NCBI RefSeq assembly: GCF_000317125.1
Contig: NC_019695.1
Location: 2,220,336 to 2,284,335 of the forward strand
DNA: 64,000 bases
Direction of reading: 5' to 3'
Source of the DNA: Chroococcidiopsis thermalis PCC 7203
GTDB taxonomy: Bacteria; Cyanobacteriota; Cyanobacteriia; Cyanobacteriales; Chroococcidiopsidaceae
Part shown: positions 54,123 to 62,987 of the stretch, in pieces
Layout of the letters: each line of letters starts with the position of its first letter
Numbering within the stretch: the first letter of the stretch is position 1
Program-made: the position numbers and the translations under genes
The notes under the pieces: model-generated
Seen by the model: the letters and a program-made list of their open reading frames with translations, nothing else
Told to the model about the DNA's origin: nothing
The model's database searches: none

Positions 54123-54153
54123 CCCCCTGAAACTCAATATTTTCAGGGGTTTT
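54123..54153 (+). terminator. Terminator-like hairpin after the partial tRNA
   Basis: CCCCTGAAA (54124-54132) pairs with TTTCAGGGG (54141-54149), followed by TTTT. The stem is the same as in the terminator after the intact tRNA-Gly, while the loop differs. Confidence 0.65.
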
Positions 54154-54215
54154 CAAGTTTTATCAGCTATAGAAGCCTACTCAAGGCAATACCCCACATA
54201 CTCCAGAGTTGTCTA

Positions 54216-55505
54216 CTATAGCAATCGTTTTCTCAGCAACCAAAATCCAAAACCAACGAGGACACCAATTGCAAGACTGAAACTGAAAGGGTAATTGCAG
54301 ATGTCAGTTTTACTAAAAATATCTTTGCAATCTTTTACAGGCTCTTTTAGTAGAGATACTGTGGCTACACCAGCACCTACAACAGCGACAAACTCTTGAA
54401 AATTGCGATCGCGTGCGGCTTTTTCAACTTCTATATGACTGCGGATAGCGTTAATTGTATCTTTTAAAAGTTGCAACCCAAGTTGCATGTTCTCAATATC
54501 TTTAGTGAGTTGCAGTAGATATTTTTTGGTAGCTAGATCGCTAAAGTTTTCTAAAAAATCTAATCGGTCGCTTCGATTTGCTTTTTCTTTAATAAGATTC
54601 AAACGAGTTTGATAGTTGGATAAATTAATTTCAATAATTTTTTTTTGAAAGGAAAGTTTGAGTAAATCGATAGTGTATTGTTGAAGAATGTCACTAATAT
54701 TGTTTAAAATTTTGCGAGAAATAGCAAAGTTTTGTTTTTTCTGCCAGTAGTCGCTTTGGTCGATAATCTTGCGATTTTCTTCAACTTTTTTATAGTGTTT
54801 AATCAAAGATTCTTTGACCAAACGGCTTTGCCGATAAGCCCAGGTGATTTTATTTCGATAGCAAAATAAACCCATCCAATCTGAATAAAATTCTGCCGCT
54901 TTTTCAGCGCTTTCTCGGTTGGAATAAATAGCAATAATGACATGGCGATCGCTACTTTCATTCCGATCCAGATTCCGCGATCCCAAAAATTCAAAAATAC
55001 TGCTACCTAAAAAAGTACCGCTACTTTTTTGTTGGTAGTTATTGTCCTCAAATAAAGCATAATAACAATCTTGGGCAATATCTTCAGGATTTTGAAAGAA
55101 ATCTTTGGATAGATAACCAGAAAGTAACCAGGTTTGTCCAATGGCTACTAGTTCTTTATGATGTCTGCTATCAATTTCAGTTTTGAGAGTTTTAAAACGT
55201 TTAGCTGGTTGAGGATCGGTTTGATTTTTAACAGAACAATCAATTTGTAAGCCATAAGTGTCATTAAGTCTGACAGGATAGTAGTATCCTTCTAATTCCT
55301 CATCGTTTGATTTGAAGTCAATTTGAGCTGGCTTCGTAAGTTTAGAATACTCAGTTTCACTGTCAGAATCGTCGATTTGAGTACCATCCGGCAATTGAGA
55401 TAAAAAGGCTATTTTATTTTTTTGAGTTTCTTCATAAGTTGCATTGAGGGGAGTGTTTAAAGCATATATAAATAAATCGAGAGTAGGATAAATTAAATCG
55501 CTCAT
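54216..55505 (-). CDS. Coiled-coil protein with C-terminal membrane hairpin, unknown family
   Basis: A 429-residue protein of no recognised family. Residues 1-110 are acidic and soluble (SQLPDGTQIDDSDSETEYSK). Residues 115-230 look like a compact domain (HKELVAIGQTWLLSGYLSKD, RHVIIAIYSNRESAEKAAEF). Residues 235-370 are helical, probably a long coiled coil (KKIIEINLSNYQTRLNLIKE). Two hydrophobic helices follow (about 372-386 and 406-424), ending in RKRLL. Such a tail could be a pore or membrane anchor. It is co-transcribed with the 157-residue gene 39 bp upstream. The divergent caspase-STAND gene suggests a joint defence or death role, which is inference. Confidence 0.75.
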   Translation of the reverse strand: MSDLIYPTLDLFIYALNTPLNATYEETQKNKIAFLSQLPDGTQIDDSDSETEYSKLTKPAQIDFKSNDEELEGYYYPVRLNDTYGLQIDCSVKNQTDPQPAKRFKTLKTEIDSRHHKELVAIGQTWLLSGYLSKDFFQNPEDIAQDCYYALFEDNNYQQKSSGTFLGSSIFEFLGSRNLDRNESSDRHVIIAIYSNRESAEKAAEFYSDWMGLFCYRNKITWAYRQSRLVKESLIKHYKKVEENRKIIDQSDYWQKKQNFAISRKILNNISDILQQYTIDLLKLSFQKKIIEINLSNYQTRLNLIKEKANRSDRLDFLENFSDLATKKYLLQLTKDIENMQLGLQLLKDTINAIRSHIEVEKAARDRNFQEFVAVVGAGVATVSLLKEPVKDCKDIFSKTDICNYPFSFSLAIGVLVGFGFWLLRKRLL

Positions 55506-55544
55506 GAGGTGTTCGGAAGATAGACGTTAATTCACTTAGACTAG

Positions 55545-56018
55545 TCAATGCAAAAATTCTTTCACTTTCTCTAAAAAGCTAATGTTTTTAACTGTTTCTT
55601 CTGGTGCTTCAGAACTACCAACGACGATAACAACATTATTGATTTGACTTTCATAGCCGCTAGCTTCGGTTTTCGGCTTAAAGCCTTTAGTCATAGCAGT
55701 TCTACCCAAAGCATTGAGCTTATTAGTTTCAGCTTCATTAGGAAGTAAATTACTGGGCAGTTGTTTTATGTTATCCAATCGAGTTTTATAATATTGAAAT
55801 GAACGATCTAATTCAGAATTAGCAGCAATCATCTCCAGTAAAAGTTTTTTAGTATAGTTTTCCCAAGCTTTTGGTTGAGTGTTTAATTGCTTCGCAACTT
55901 CTTTAAGTTTCTGCTTCTCTTGTTTGCTCAGGGAAGTTTTTAAGTCTTGAAACGCCAAGAGAAATGCTATTACAGTACTGTCAGTCTTGTTTTGCATAGG
56001 TTTCAACCTTAAACTCAC
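55545..56018 (-). CDS. Small helical protein upstream of the membrane-hairpin gene
   Basis: A 157-residue protein; start may be at the second Met (MQNKTDSTVIAFLLAFQDLK). It is mostly alpha-helical and charged (SLSKQEKQKLKEVAKQLNTQ, LLLEMIAANSELDRSFQYYK), with a short hydrophobic strand NNVVIVVGSSEAP near the C-terminus. It has no TM or catalytic motif. It is the first gene of a minus-strand pair. By size and position it could be an adaptor or death-fold-like effector-associated domain, but sequence alone does not show this. Confidence 0.65.
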   Translation of the reverse strand: MSLRLKPMQNKTDSTVIAFLLAFQDLKTSLSKQEKQKLKEVAKQLNTQPKAWENYTKKLLLEMIAANSELDRSFQYYKTRLDNIKQLPSNLLPNEAETNKLNALGRTAMTKGFKPKTEASGYESQINNVVIVVGSSEAPEETVKNISFLEKVKEFLH

Positions 56019-56702
56019 TACTGCTGAATGTAAACAAACCTAAGCTCTGCGATTACTGAAAAATCCTGGTTAAATAAATGTTATCGAATCTATGTTCGCG
56101 TAAGAGATTATTTTATGATATTTTGCAAGTATAAAACAGTTCTTTGGATTTAAGCTGTATACTTTATAACTAGTAATAAAATACCTTTGAATTGACTTAT
56201 AGCGATTCTCGTTATAATGCGATACATTCGTAGGGGCGCACAGCTGTGCGCCCCTACAGATCTTGTATTTCATCGAATTGAAAAAGGCTATAGATGCCTG
56301 TTTCATCAATCGTGGATTGGAATTGAAAGATCGATTAGCACAGCAATTGTTGCTATTTCCTCAGTATTTTTATGCTCGATCGGTGTTAATAATCTAACTT
56401 TGATATAACATTCTTCGCATAAAAAATAAGTAAGCCTTACCCACTCTACGTGCTAATTTTTACAAATTAAACGAAACTTTTAGATCGCTTCATTATCTCG
56501 ATTTAGTATAAACGATCGCATAGTTTTAACTTTGCAAAGTTTTAACAAATTTTTAATCTAAAAATTGCAGGATTTGCAACCGATTTTTCTGTAAAACTTA
56601 AGTTAACTAGTGAAGAATATTTCTAATTTGTGGTGTGTAATATTGTCAGGGGCGATCGCCGCTAGCTTCAACAACTGTTCCAATCATTAGCGAAGTAGGA
56701 AA
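56019..56702. other. 684-bp divergent spacer
   Basis: AT-rich DNA between the two-gene operon and the caspase-STAND gene. It holds one copy of the 28-bp palindrome (56230-56257). A 63-codon frame through that palindrome is not a credible gene. Both promoters should be here. Confidence 0.6.
56230..56257. repeat. 28-bp perfect palindrome, copy 2
   Basis: Identical to 3112-3139: GTAGGGGCGCACAG followed by its reverse complement. Exact conservation over 53 kb with unrelated flanks marks a recently moved or homogenised dispersed element. Confidence 0.9.
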
Positions 56703-59700
56703 ATGGCATCTGAATGGACAGCTCAAGTTATTGGGATTAATTACTATCCAGATTTTAGCAAACTGAAACCGCTAACAGCAGCAACACAGGATGCGAAAAA
56801 AATTGCGGAAAAGATAGAACAATACGGTTATAGAACCTTTCGCGTTCAGCGTTTACCAGAAACCTCAAATCAAAAAGGAGAGAGTCAAAACGATCTTCAA
56901 GCAGTTGTCAAGGCGAAAGAACTGCGAGAAGCAATTACAAATCTCTTCAATCCTCCTCCGCCAAACCCACCCGCTGAAACAGCTTTGTTCTTCTTTTCAG
57001 GACATGGATGGTATCACACTATTAATGGGAAAAGAGAAGTCTTTTTAGCGACTAGCGATGCATTTCCTGAAGAAAAAATCTATGGTATATCTCTGAGATG
57101 GTTGGGAAAACAATTGCAAAAAAGTCAAGTTAAGCGAGTCATTGTTTGGCTAGATTGCTGCTATAGCGGTGAATTGATCGGATATATTCCCACAGACAAA
57201 GATTACTGTTTAATTACTGCCACTCGTTCCTATGAAACTGGAGTAGAAATTCCTCACGAACAGGGATTGTTGACACAAGCATTACTTGAAGGATTGAATC
57301 CCGAAAACGATCCAGATGGGATTGTAAATAGCCACAAATTAGCAGATTCTATCGAAAAGCGCATGGCGCAAACAAGTCAGCGTCCCTTAATTGCTAATTC
57401 TCAACGAGCAATTCTGCTAACGACTGGATTACCTAAAAAAAGCTTTCAGGATAAATGTCCTTATCGTTCCCTGTCGTATTTTAGCGAGAATAAAGAAGAT
57501 GCAGAGGTCTTTTACGGACGGGAAGCATTGACAAAGCAGTTAATTCAAAAGCTAGGAAATAAACAGCGCTTAATCACTGTATTAGGAGCTTCTGGGAGTG
57601 GAAAATCATCTTTGTTACGGGCTGGATTACTCTATGGATTGAAGCTAGGACAGGAAATTCCAGGGAGCGATCGCTGGATGTATATTACTCCATTTACCCC
57701 TAAAGAAACTCCTCTTAAAAGTTTATTGGCTGCTTTTTCGCGCTCGTTTCCCGACCTTTCCTTGTCTCAAAATGCAACGGTAAATATTTTTCATCAGACG
57801 GTAGAGAAGTTAAAAGTACTAAATACACCTACCGTCTTGATTATCGATCAATTTGAAGAATGCTTTACCATGTGCGATGAAAGCAAACAGAAAGAATTCT
57901 TTAAATATTTGAGAGAATTAATTGATAGTGTAGATACAATTTGTATTTTAATTGGGATGCGATCGGATTTTCGGGCAAGACTGCGAGAATATCCCCAAGT
58001 AGCTGAAAAGATTGATAAACATTTCATTGTCGAACATTTGAACTCTCAGGAAATTGAAGCAGCTATTACTAAACCTGCCGATTTGGTAGGAGTAGGCATA
58101 GAAGGAGAGTTAAAACGCAAACTGATTGACGATGTTGAGGATTATCCTGGAAGTTTGCCTCTGCTGCAATATACCCTGACAGAATTATGGCGCGAGTCGA
58201 GACAGCAAGGAGAAAAGTTTCTTTATCTAAAAACTTATGAGGGTTTAGGTGGGATTGAGGGAACGTTACAAAAACGTGCAGATGAAATCTACAACAGTCT
58301 CTTAGCTGAAGAAAAAACTGTGGCGCGGCGAATTTTTCTAGAATTGACTCAGATGGGAGAAACCACGGATACAAGGCGGCGCGCGCGTTTACAAGAGATG
58401 GCTAATTCCCATCATTCCCTCGAACTGCTGCAACAAGTTAGCGAGAAGTTAGCCGATAAAGATGCACGGTTAATTACAAAAACGGATGATGAAGAATCCC
58501 ATGATGTGATTTTAGATGTCGTCCATGAAGCTTTGCTCCGCCACTGGACGCAGTTAAATGAGTGGAAAAGAGAATATCAAAACGCGATCGCGATCGAACG
58601 CAGAATTGAAGCCTCTGCACAGGAATGGCAGGAAAATGAACGTAAACCAGAATACTTACTTCAAGAAACGAGATTAGGGTGGGCAGAAGAGTATTTAGAA
58701 AAATATAGTTCATTAGGGATGTTGGATGGACTAGCAGAAGAGTATATTGAAGAGAGTCAAAAACTGCGCGATCGCCTACATCAACAAGAGAAAGAAAGCA
58801 GACGACGAGAATTAGAAACAGCACGACAACTAGCACAATTCCAAAAAGAGGCACGTCAACAAGCAGAACAACGTGCAGAAGAACAAGCTAAGACCAATAA
58901 AAAGCTTCGGAGTAGGGCAGTTGGTTTGGGAGTTGTATCTGTATTAGCTGTAGTTGCCGCAGGAAGTAATATGGTTTTTTGGCAGAATGCTAAGAGGCAG
59001 GCAACCAATGCCGAATTAGGTGAAAAAGTTACCACAATAGATAATTTACTAACGACAAAGCCTGTAGAGCGATTAGTTCTCGCCATTCAAGCTACTGGTC
59101 AAAGTTTATCAGAGCTGAACAGAGTAACAGCTGCCGTTGAATCTAGTTTATTGCAAGTTGTCCAAACCGACATCAGAGAACGAAATCGGTTAAGTTCGGG
59201 TTGGGCTACTGCTATTAGTCCCGATGGCGCGACAATTGTTACAGGTAGCTCAGACGGGAATTTACAATTATGGGATCGTAAAGGAAAAGCGATCGGCAAA
59301 CCTTTTGTCGGACATACAGATTCTGTCCAGTCGGTCGCTTTTAGTCCTGATGGCAAGTCGATTGTCAGTGGTAGTAGGGACAGCAGCGTGCGCTTATGGG
59401 ATCTGCAAGGACAACCGATCGGCAAACCGTTTGAAGGACATACGGGTTTTGTCTACTCAGTTGCTTTTAGTCCCGACGGCAAGTCGATTGTCAGTGGTAG
59501 TGGTGATAGCAGCGTGCGCTTATGGGATCTGCAAGGACAACCGATCGGCAAACCGTTTGAAGGGCATAAGGGTTTTGTCTACTCAGTCGGCTTTAGTCCC
59601 GATGGTAAATCTATTGTTAGTGGCAGTGGTGACAACACCCTGCGCTTATGGAATTTGCAAGGACAAGCGATCGGCAAACCTTTTGTCGGACATAGAAGTT

Positions 59701-61097
59701 TTGTCCAGTCAGTCGGCTTTAGTCCCGATGGTAAATCTATTGTTAGTGGCAGTGGTGACAATACCCTGCGCTTGTGGAATTTGCAAGGAAAAGCAATTGG
59801 CAAACCGTTTATCGGACATACAAATTATGTTTTGTCAGTTACCTTTAGTCCCGACGGTAAGTCGATTGTCAGTGGTAGCGATGACAACAGCGTGCGCTTA
59901 TGGAATTTACAAGGACAACCAATTGGCAAACCACTTGTCGGGCATACACAGCGTGTCTACTCAGTTGCCTTTAGTCCCGACGGCAAGTCGATTGTCAGTG
60001 GCAGCGACGACAACAGCGTGCGTTTATGGGATCTGCAAGGACAACCGATCGGCAAATCTTTTGTCGCATATACCAATTCTGTCTGGTCAGTCGGCTTTAG
60101 TCCCGATGGTAAATCTATTGCTAGTGGTAGTGGTGACAACAGCGTGCGCTTGTGGAATTTGCAAGGACAACCCATCGGCAAACCGTTTGTCGGACACACA
60201 AATTCTGTCTGGTCAGTTGCCTTTAGTCCTGATGGCAAGTTAATTGTCAGTGGTAGTAATGACAACACCCTACGTTTGTGGAATTTGCAAGGACAACCGA
60301 TCGGCAAACCGTTTGTCGGACATACAAATTATGTCAACTCAGTCGGCTTTAGTCCCGATGGCAAGTTAATTGTCAGTGGTAGTGGTGACAACACCCTACG
60401 CTTGTGGAATTTACAAGGAAAAGCGATTGGCAAACCGTTTGTCGGACATACAAATTATGTTTTGTCAGTCGCCTTTAGTCCTGACGGCAAGTTTATTGCT
60501 AGTGGTAGTGATGACAACAGCGTGCGCTTGTGGAATTTGCAAGGACAACCGATCGGCAAACCGTTTATCGGACATACAAATTCTGTCTGGTCAGTCGGCT
60601 TTAGTCCCGATGGCAAGTTGATTGTCAGTGGCAGTGATGACAACACCCTACGCTTGTGGAATTTGCAAGGGCAACCGATTGGTAAACCGTTTGTCGGACA
60701 TACGGATTCTGTTTTCTCAGTTGCTTTTAGTCCCGATGGCAAGTCGATTGTCAGTGGTAGTCGGGACAACACCTTACGCTTATGGGATTTGCAAGGGCAA
60801 CTCACGAGCATTCTTCAAGGACATGAGAATACAATATTCTCAGTCGCCTTCAGTTCCAATGGTAGGTACATTGTCAGTGGTAGTCAGGACAACACTTTGC
60901 GGTTGTGGGATCGAGAGCTTAAGGTCGAACAGTTACTTAAAATAGCATGTAACCAACTGCACGAACATACTCTGCTTGTTAAAGATAAAGTTGCTGGCGA
61001 TACTTGTCTCAAATGGGGTGGCTGGAACGATCGCCAGAAAGACGAATTTCAGGCAAGGCGCGATCGGCTTAGCGAGCGATCGCTTGAAGATCGATAA
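56703..61097 (+). CDS. Caspase-STAND ATPase-WD40 protein
   Basis: A 1464-residue protein. Residues 1-245 are a caspase-like (C14) peptidase with His101 in FFSGHGW and Cys153 in WLDCCYSG, so the dyad is intact. Residues 265-690 form a STAND NTPase with Walker A GASGSGKS (295-302) and Walker B VLIIDQFEE. A coiled coil (690-735) and one hydrophobic helix (about 739-758) lead to 14 WD40 repeats of 42 residues (about 832-1410), i.e. two seven-blade propellers, and a basic tail. Proteins of this design are thought to bind a cue through the propeller, oligomerise with ATP and activate the protease, causing cell death or dormancy. The repeats are nearly identical except at a few positions around GHTxxV. 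The target protein is unknown; the divergent operon is a candidate. Confidence 0.93.
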   Translation: MASEWTAQVIGINYYPDFSKLKPLTAATQDAKKIAEKIEQYGYRTFRVQRLPETSNQKGESQNDLQAVVKAKELREAITNLFNPPPPNPPAETALFFFSGHGWYHTINGKREVFLATSDAFPEEKIYGISLRWLGKQLQKSQVKRVIVWLDCCYSGELIGYIPTDKDYCLITATRSYETGVEIPHEQGLLTQALLEGLNPENDPDGIVNSHKLADSIEKRMAQTSQRPLIANSQRAILLTTGLPKKSFQDKCPYRSLSYFSENKEDAEVFYGREALTKQLIQKLGNKQRLITVLGASGSGKSSLLRAGLLYGLKLGQEIPGSDRWMYITPFTPKETPLKSLLAAFSRSFPDLSLSQNATVNIFHQTVEKLKVLNTPTVLIIDQFEECFTMCDESKQKEFFKYLRELIDSVDTICILIGMRSDFRARLREYPQVAEKIDKHFIVEHLNSQEIEAAITKPADLVGVGIEGELKRKLIDDVEDYPGSLPLLQYTLTELWRESRQQGEKFLYLKTYEGLGGIEGTLQKRADEIYNSLLAEEKTVARRIFLELTQMGETTDTRRRARLQEMANSHHSLELLQQVSEKLADKDARLITKTDDEESHDVILDVVHEALLRHWTQLNEWKREYQNAIAIERRIEASAQEWQENERKPEYLLQETRLGWAEEYLEKYSSLGMLDGLAEEYIEESQKLRDRLHQQEKESRRRELETARQLAQFQKEARQQAEQRAEEQAKTNKKLRSRAVGLGVVSVLAVVAAGSNMVFWQNAKRQATNAELGEKVTTIDNLLTTKPVERLVLAIQATGQSLSELNRVTAAVESSLLQVVQTDIRERNRLSSGWATAISPDGATIVTGSSDGNLQLWDRKGKAIGKPFVGHTDSVQSVAFSPDGKSIVSGSRDSSVRLWDLQGQPIGKPFEGHTGFVYSVAFSPDGKSIVSGSGDSSVRLWDLQGQPIGKPFEGHKGFVYSVGFSPDGKSIVSGSGDNTLRLWNLQGQAIGKPFVGHRSFVQSVGFSPDGKSIVSGSGDNTLRLWNLQGKAIGKPFIGHTNYVLSVTFSPDGKSIVSGSDDNSVRLWNLQGQPIGKPLVGHTQRVYSVAFSPDGKSIVSGSDDNSVRLWDLQGQPIGKSFVAYTNSVWSVGFSPDGKSIASGSGDNSVRLWNLQGQPIGKPFVGHTNSVWSVAFSPDGKLIVSGSNDNTLRLWNLQGQPIGKPFVGHTNYVNSVGFSPDGKLIVSGSGDNTLRLWNLQGKAIGKPFVGHTNYVLSVAFSPDGKFIASGSDDNSVRLWNLQGQPIGKPFIGHTNSVWSVGFSPDGKLIVSGSDDNTLRLWNLQGQPIGKPFVGHTDSVFSVAFSPDGKSIVSGSRDNTLRLWDLQGQLTSILQGHENTIFSVAFSSNGRYIVSGSQDNTLRLWDRELKVEQLLKIACNQLHEHTLLVKDKVAGDTCLKWGGWNDRQKDEFQARRDRLSERSLEDR
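59200..60930 (+). repeat. 126-bp tandem repeats encoding 14 WD40 blades
   Basis: The core FSPDGKSIVSGSGDNTLRLW recurs every 42 codons with high identity at the DNA level. Blades 1, 13 and 14 are the most diverged, while blades 2-12 look homogenised. The last two residues of each blade and those before them vary most (FVY, FVQ, YVL, RVY, SVW, YVN). Confidence 0.9.
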
Positions 61098-61124
61098 AAT
61101 TACGATCGCCCTACCTCTTCTCTC

Positions 61125-62306
61125 TTACTGTTTCAACAACAAATAGTAGAGGTGTCCCCGACTACCCGTCACGCCAGCGCGATCGCCTGCAAGTTGCCCC
61201 GTACCCATGAAATAATCTACCCTACCTGCTCCCTTGATGGCGCTACCAGTGTCTTGATCTAATACGTAGCGGCTGACGTTTCGATACTCTAGCTGACCGA
61301 AATTGCTAGCAAAGGGCAGTGCGGTTTGCATCAATGCTAATGCACCAGGGGGCATCAGAGATTTATCCGTTGCGATCGAACGTTCTGCTGTCACTGGCAC
61401 TCCAAGACTACCAGTTGCAGGTGCGCCGTGAGTTTCGCGAAAGAAGACGAAACCTCGCACGCGGGGAATGTAGTTATTCAATTCCTCTGGATGCCTGCGG
61501 AAATAATCGATCATCACGGGTAAGGTTAAACCGCTTAAAGGCAATTTGCCGTCTTTTGCAAGTTCCTTACCAAGACTGACGTAGGGATGGGCTGTTTTGC
61601 CAGCGTAACCGAGAGTCATCATCTTGCCATCTGGAAGCAGCAAACGGGCAGATCCTTGAATTTGGACTAACAGTGCTTCTAAGCGATCGCGCAGCCAGAC
61701 AATTTCTAGCCCTCGCAGCCGATTTTTCGATCCCGACAAGCCATCTTTACCTTCTAATTGCCACCGAGTTAAATGTTGCAATTTGTCAAAGTTAGGAGGT
61801 AAACGATAAAGGGGGTAGCGAAATTCTGCGGTAGGGACGCGACTAGCTAAATATATCGGTTCGTAGTATGCCGTAAATAAGACTTCTCCTCTGCCATTGC
61901 GCCCAGAAGATTGATAGAAATCAAATTCGCGCCTGACTGCGGCTTGTAGTTCGGCGGGAGTACGAGATTTCACGACTAATTGCCGAAAGCGCACTAAACT
62001 GCGCCAAACGCGATCGCGGGTAATCCCTTTAACTGGATATTTGCGATATGCCCTCGCCGCTGCTGGCGATTGAATATACTTCAAACTATGGTCGATCGAT
62101 CGTAGTAGCGATCGCCAGTCTCCTGCTTGCCCCTTTTCACCCCAAATTTGCTCGTCTAATCCCAAGAGTTCGGGCTGACAACAAGCAAGATTTTGTTGCT
62201 GTGTCACGCTCAACAAGCGCGGTACGGCGCGGGCGACAGGGAACGAACTTGCGGTAAAAATGACGACTCCCACACCAAGGGCGATCGAAGCTATCTTCTT
62301 TCTCAT
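61125..62306 (-). CDS. mltA: Membrane-bound lytic murein transglycosylase A (MltA)
   Basis: A 393-residue peptidoglycan-cleaving enzyme that forms 1,6-anhydromuramyl ends. An N-terminal signal (KIASIALGVGVVIFTASSFP) is followed by the MltA domain (GEVLFTAYYEPIYLASRVPT, VWLRDRLEALLVQIQGSARL) and a C-terminal 3D domain with the aspartates in LDQDTGSAIKGAGRVDYFMG. There is no lipobox Cys directly after the signal, so it may be soluble in the periplasm or anchored by the signal helix. It lies 8 bp downstream of an 83-residue gene, suggesting co-expression. Confidence 0.93.
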   Translation of the reverse strand: MRKKIASIALGVGVVIFTASSFPVARAVPRLLSVTQQQNLACCQPELLGLDEQIWGEKGQAGDWRSLLRSIDHSLKYIQSPAAARAYRKYPVKGITRDRVWRSLVRFRQLVVKSRTPAELQAAVRREFDFYQSSGRNGRGEVLFTAYYEPIYLASRVPTAEFRYPLYRLPPNFDKLQHLTRWQLEGKDGLSGSKNRLRGLEIVWLRDRLEALLVQIQGSARLLLPDGKMMTLGYAGKTAHPYVSLGKELAKDGKLPLSGLTLPVMIDYFRRHPEELNNYIPRVRGFVFFRETHGAPATGSLGVPVTAERSIATDKSLMPPGALALMQTALPFASNFGQLEYRNVSRYVLDQDTGSAIKGAGRVDYFMGTGQLAGDRAGVTGSRGHLYYLLLKQ

Positions 62307-62314
62307 GCCTCTGA

Positions 62315-62566
62315 CTAAAATCTTTCTACACTAGAACTAAACATCGGTTCTACTCGAATTGCCAAGATGCGCGATGGACGCACTACCATGTACTCACCCT
62401 GAATGTTTTTAATCGGGACGCTGATAAAGTCATTAGAAGCGGCTTTCGGTGACAGCTCGTTACCAAACCACTTCTGGAAATCTTGCACGTCGGTAAACCG
62501 AATTTCTTCTCGGTGTCCGCCTTCCATTAAAATGTGTACCGCATATTCGCTTGGATTTCTAGGCAT
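62315..62566 (-). CDS. Small conserved-type protein upstream of mltA
   Basis: An 83-residue soluble protein (SEYAVHILMEGGHREEIRFT, DVQDFQKWFGNELSPKA, IKNIQGEYMVVRPSRILAIR). The alternating strand-helix pattern suggests a small beta-rich fold. It has no signal, cysteine or TM. It is separated from mltA by only 8 bp. The family is not recognised. Confidence 0.7.
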   Translation of the reverse strand: MPRNPSEYAVHILMEGGHREEIRFTDVQDFQKWFGNELSPKAASNDFISVPIKNIQGEYMVVRPSRILAIRVEPMFSSSVERF

Positions 62567-62987
62567 ACTGTCTCAAAATTCTCAAACTCGTTCAGTCAAT
62601 TGTCAACTACTTTTCACCAAAATGAGAATAGTAGAGCATTATAAGTTTTGAGTGTAGTGAAAATATTTATGTGACAAATATTTAACTTTTATTAAAGTGA
62701 TTTAAAAACTTTAATCGTTCGATTAATTTAATTCACTGATTTTGTTCTGACGGTATTAAAGTTTAATTTCTGGTGCTACTAAATCTAAGTGTTCTCTTTT
62801 TTGTGAGCTATTTTGCAAAAAATTACAGTTTTCGAGCTTACCTAATGTTGCGATCGCAATCTGTATATCTGTTGTCACAAAAAAAAGACAGACATGATGC
62901 CTGTCTTATCAGTTTCAGTTATAGAAAACAAGCAAAATGCCTGTCCTACACAAAAGTAATTCCGGCTCTGCCGGATGATACCTTCAC
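62567..62987. other. Spacer between petA and the mltA unit
   Basis: A 421-bp region containing the petA terminator and the promoter of the mltA unit. No additional gene seen. ATGCCTGTC occurs both in the terminator and again at about 62938. Confidence 0.6.
62879..62905 (-). terminator. Intrinsic terminator of petA
   Basis: On the minus strand GACAGGCAT-C-ATGTCTGTC forms a stem (top-strand 62887-62905), followed by a run of at least seven T, 83 bp after the petA stop. Confidence 0.75.

Noticed and set aside
53793-54137. 114-codon ORF at the right island end as a gene
   Set aside because: It runs antisense through the partial tRNA and terminator; only a short receiver fragment inside it is meaningful.
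56217-56408. 63-codon ORF in the divergent spacer
   Set aside because: It starts in the dispersed palindrome, lacks a ribosome site and has no domain-like composition.
59224-60811. Long open frames on both strands across the WD40 region (up to 339 codons)
   Set aside because: They follow from the 126-bp repeat period, which keeps alternative frames open; their translations are repetitive shadows of the WD40 frame.
59200-60930. Possible CRISPR-like array from regular repeats
   Set aside because: The repeats are contiguous coding units without unique spacers; no cas gene is present.
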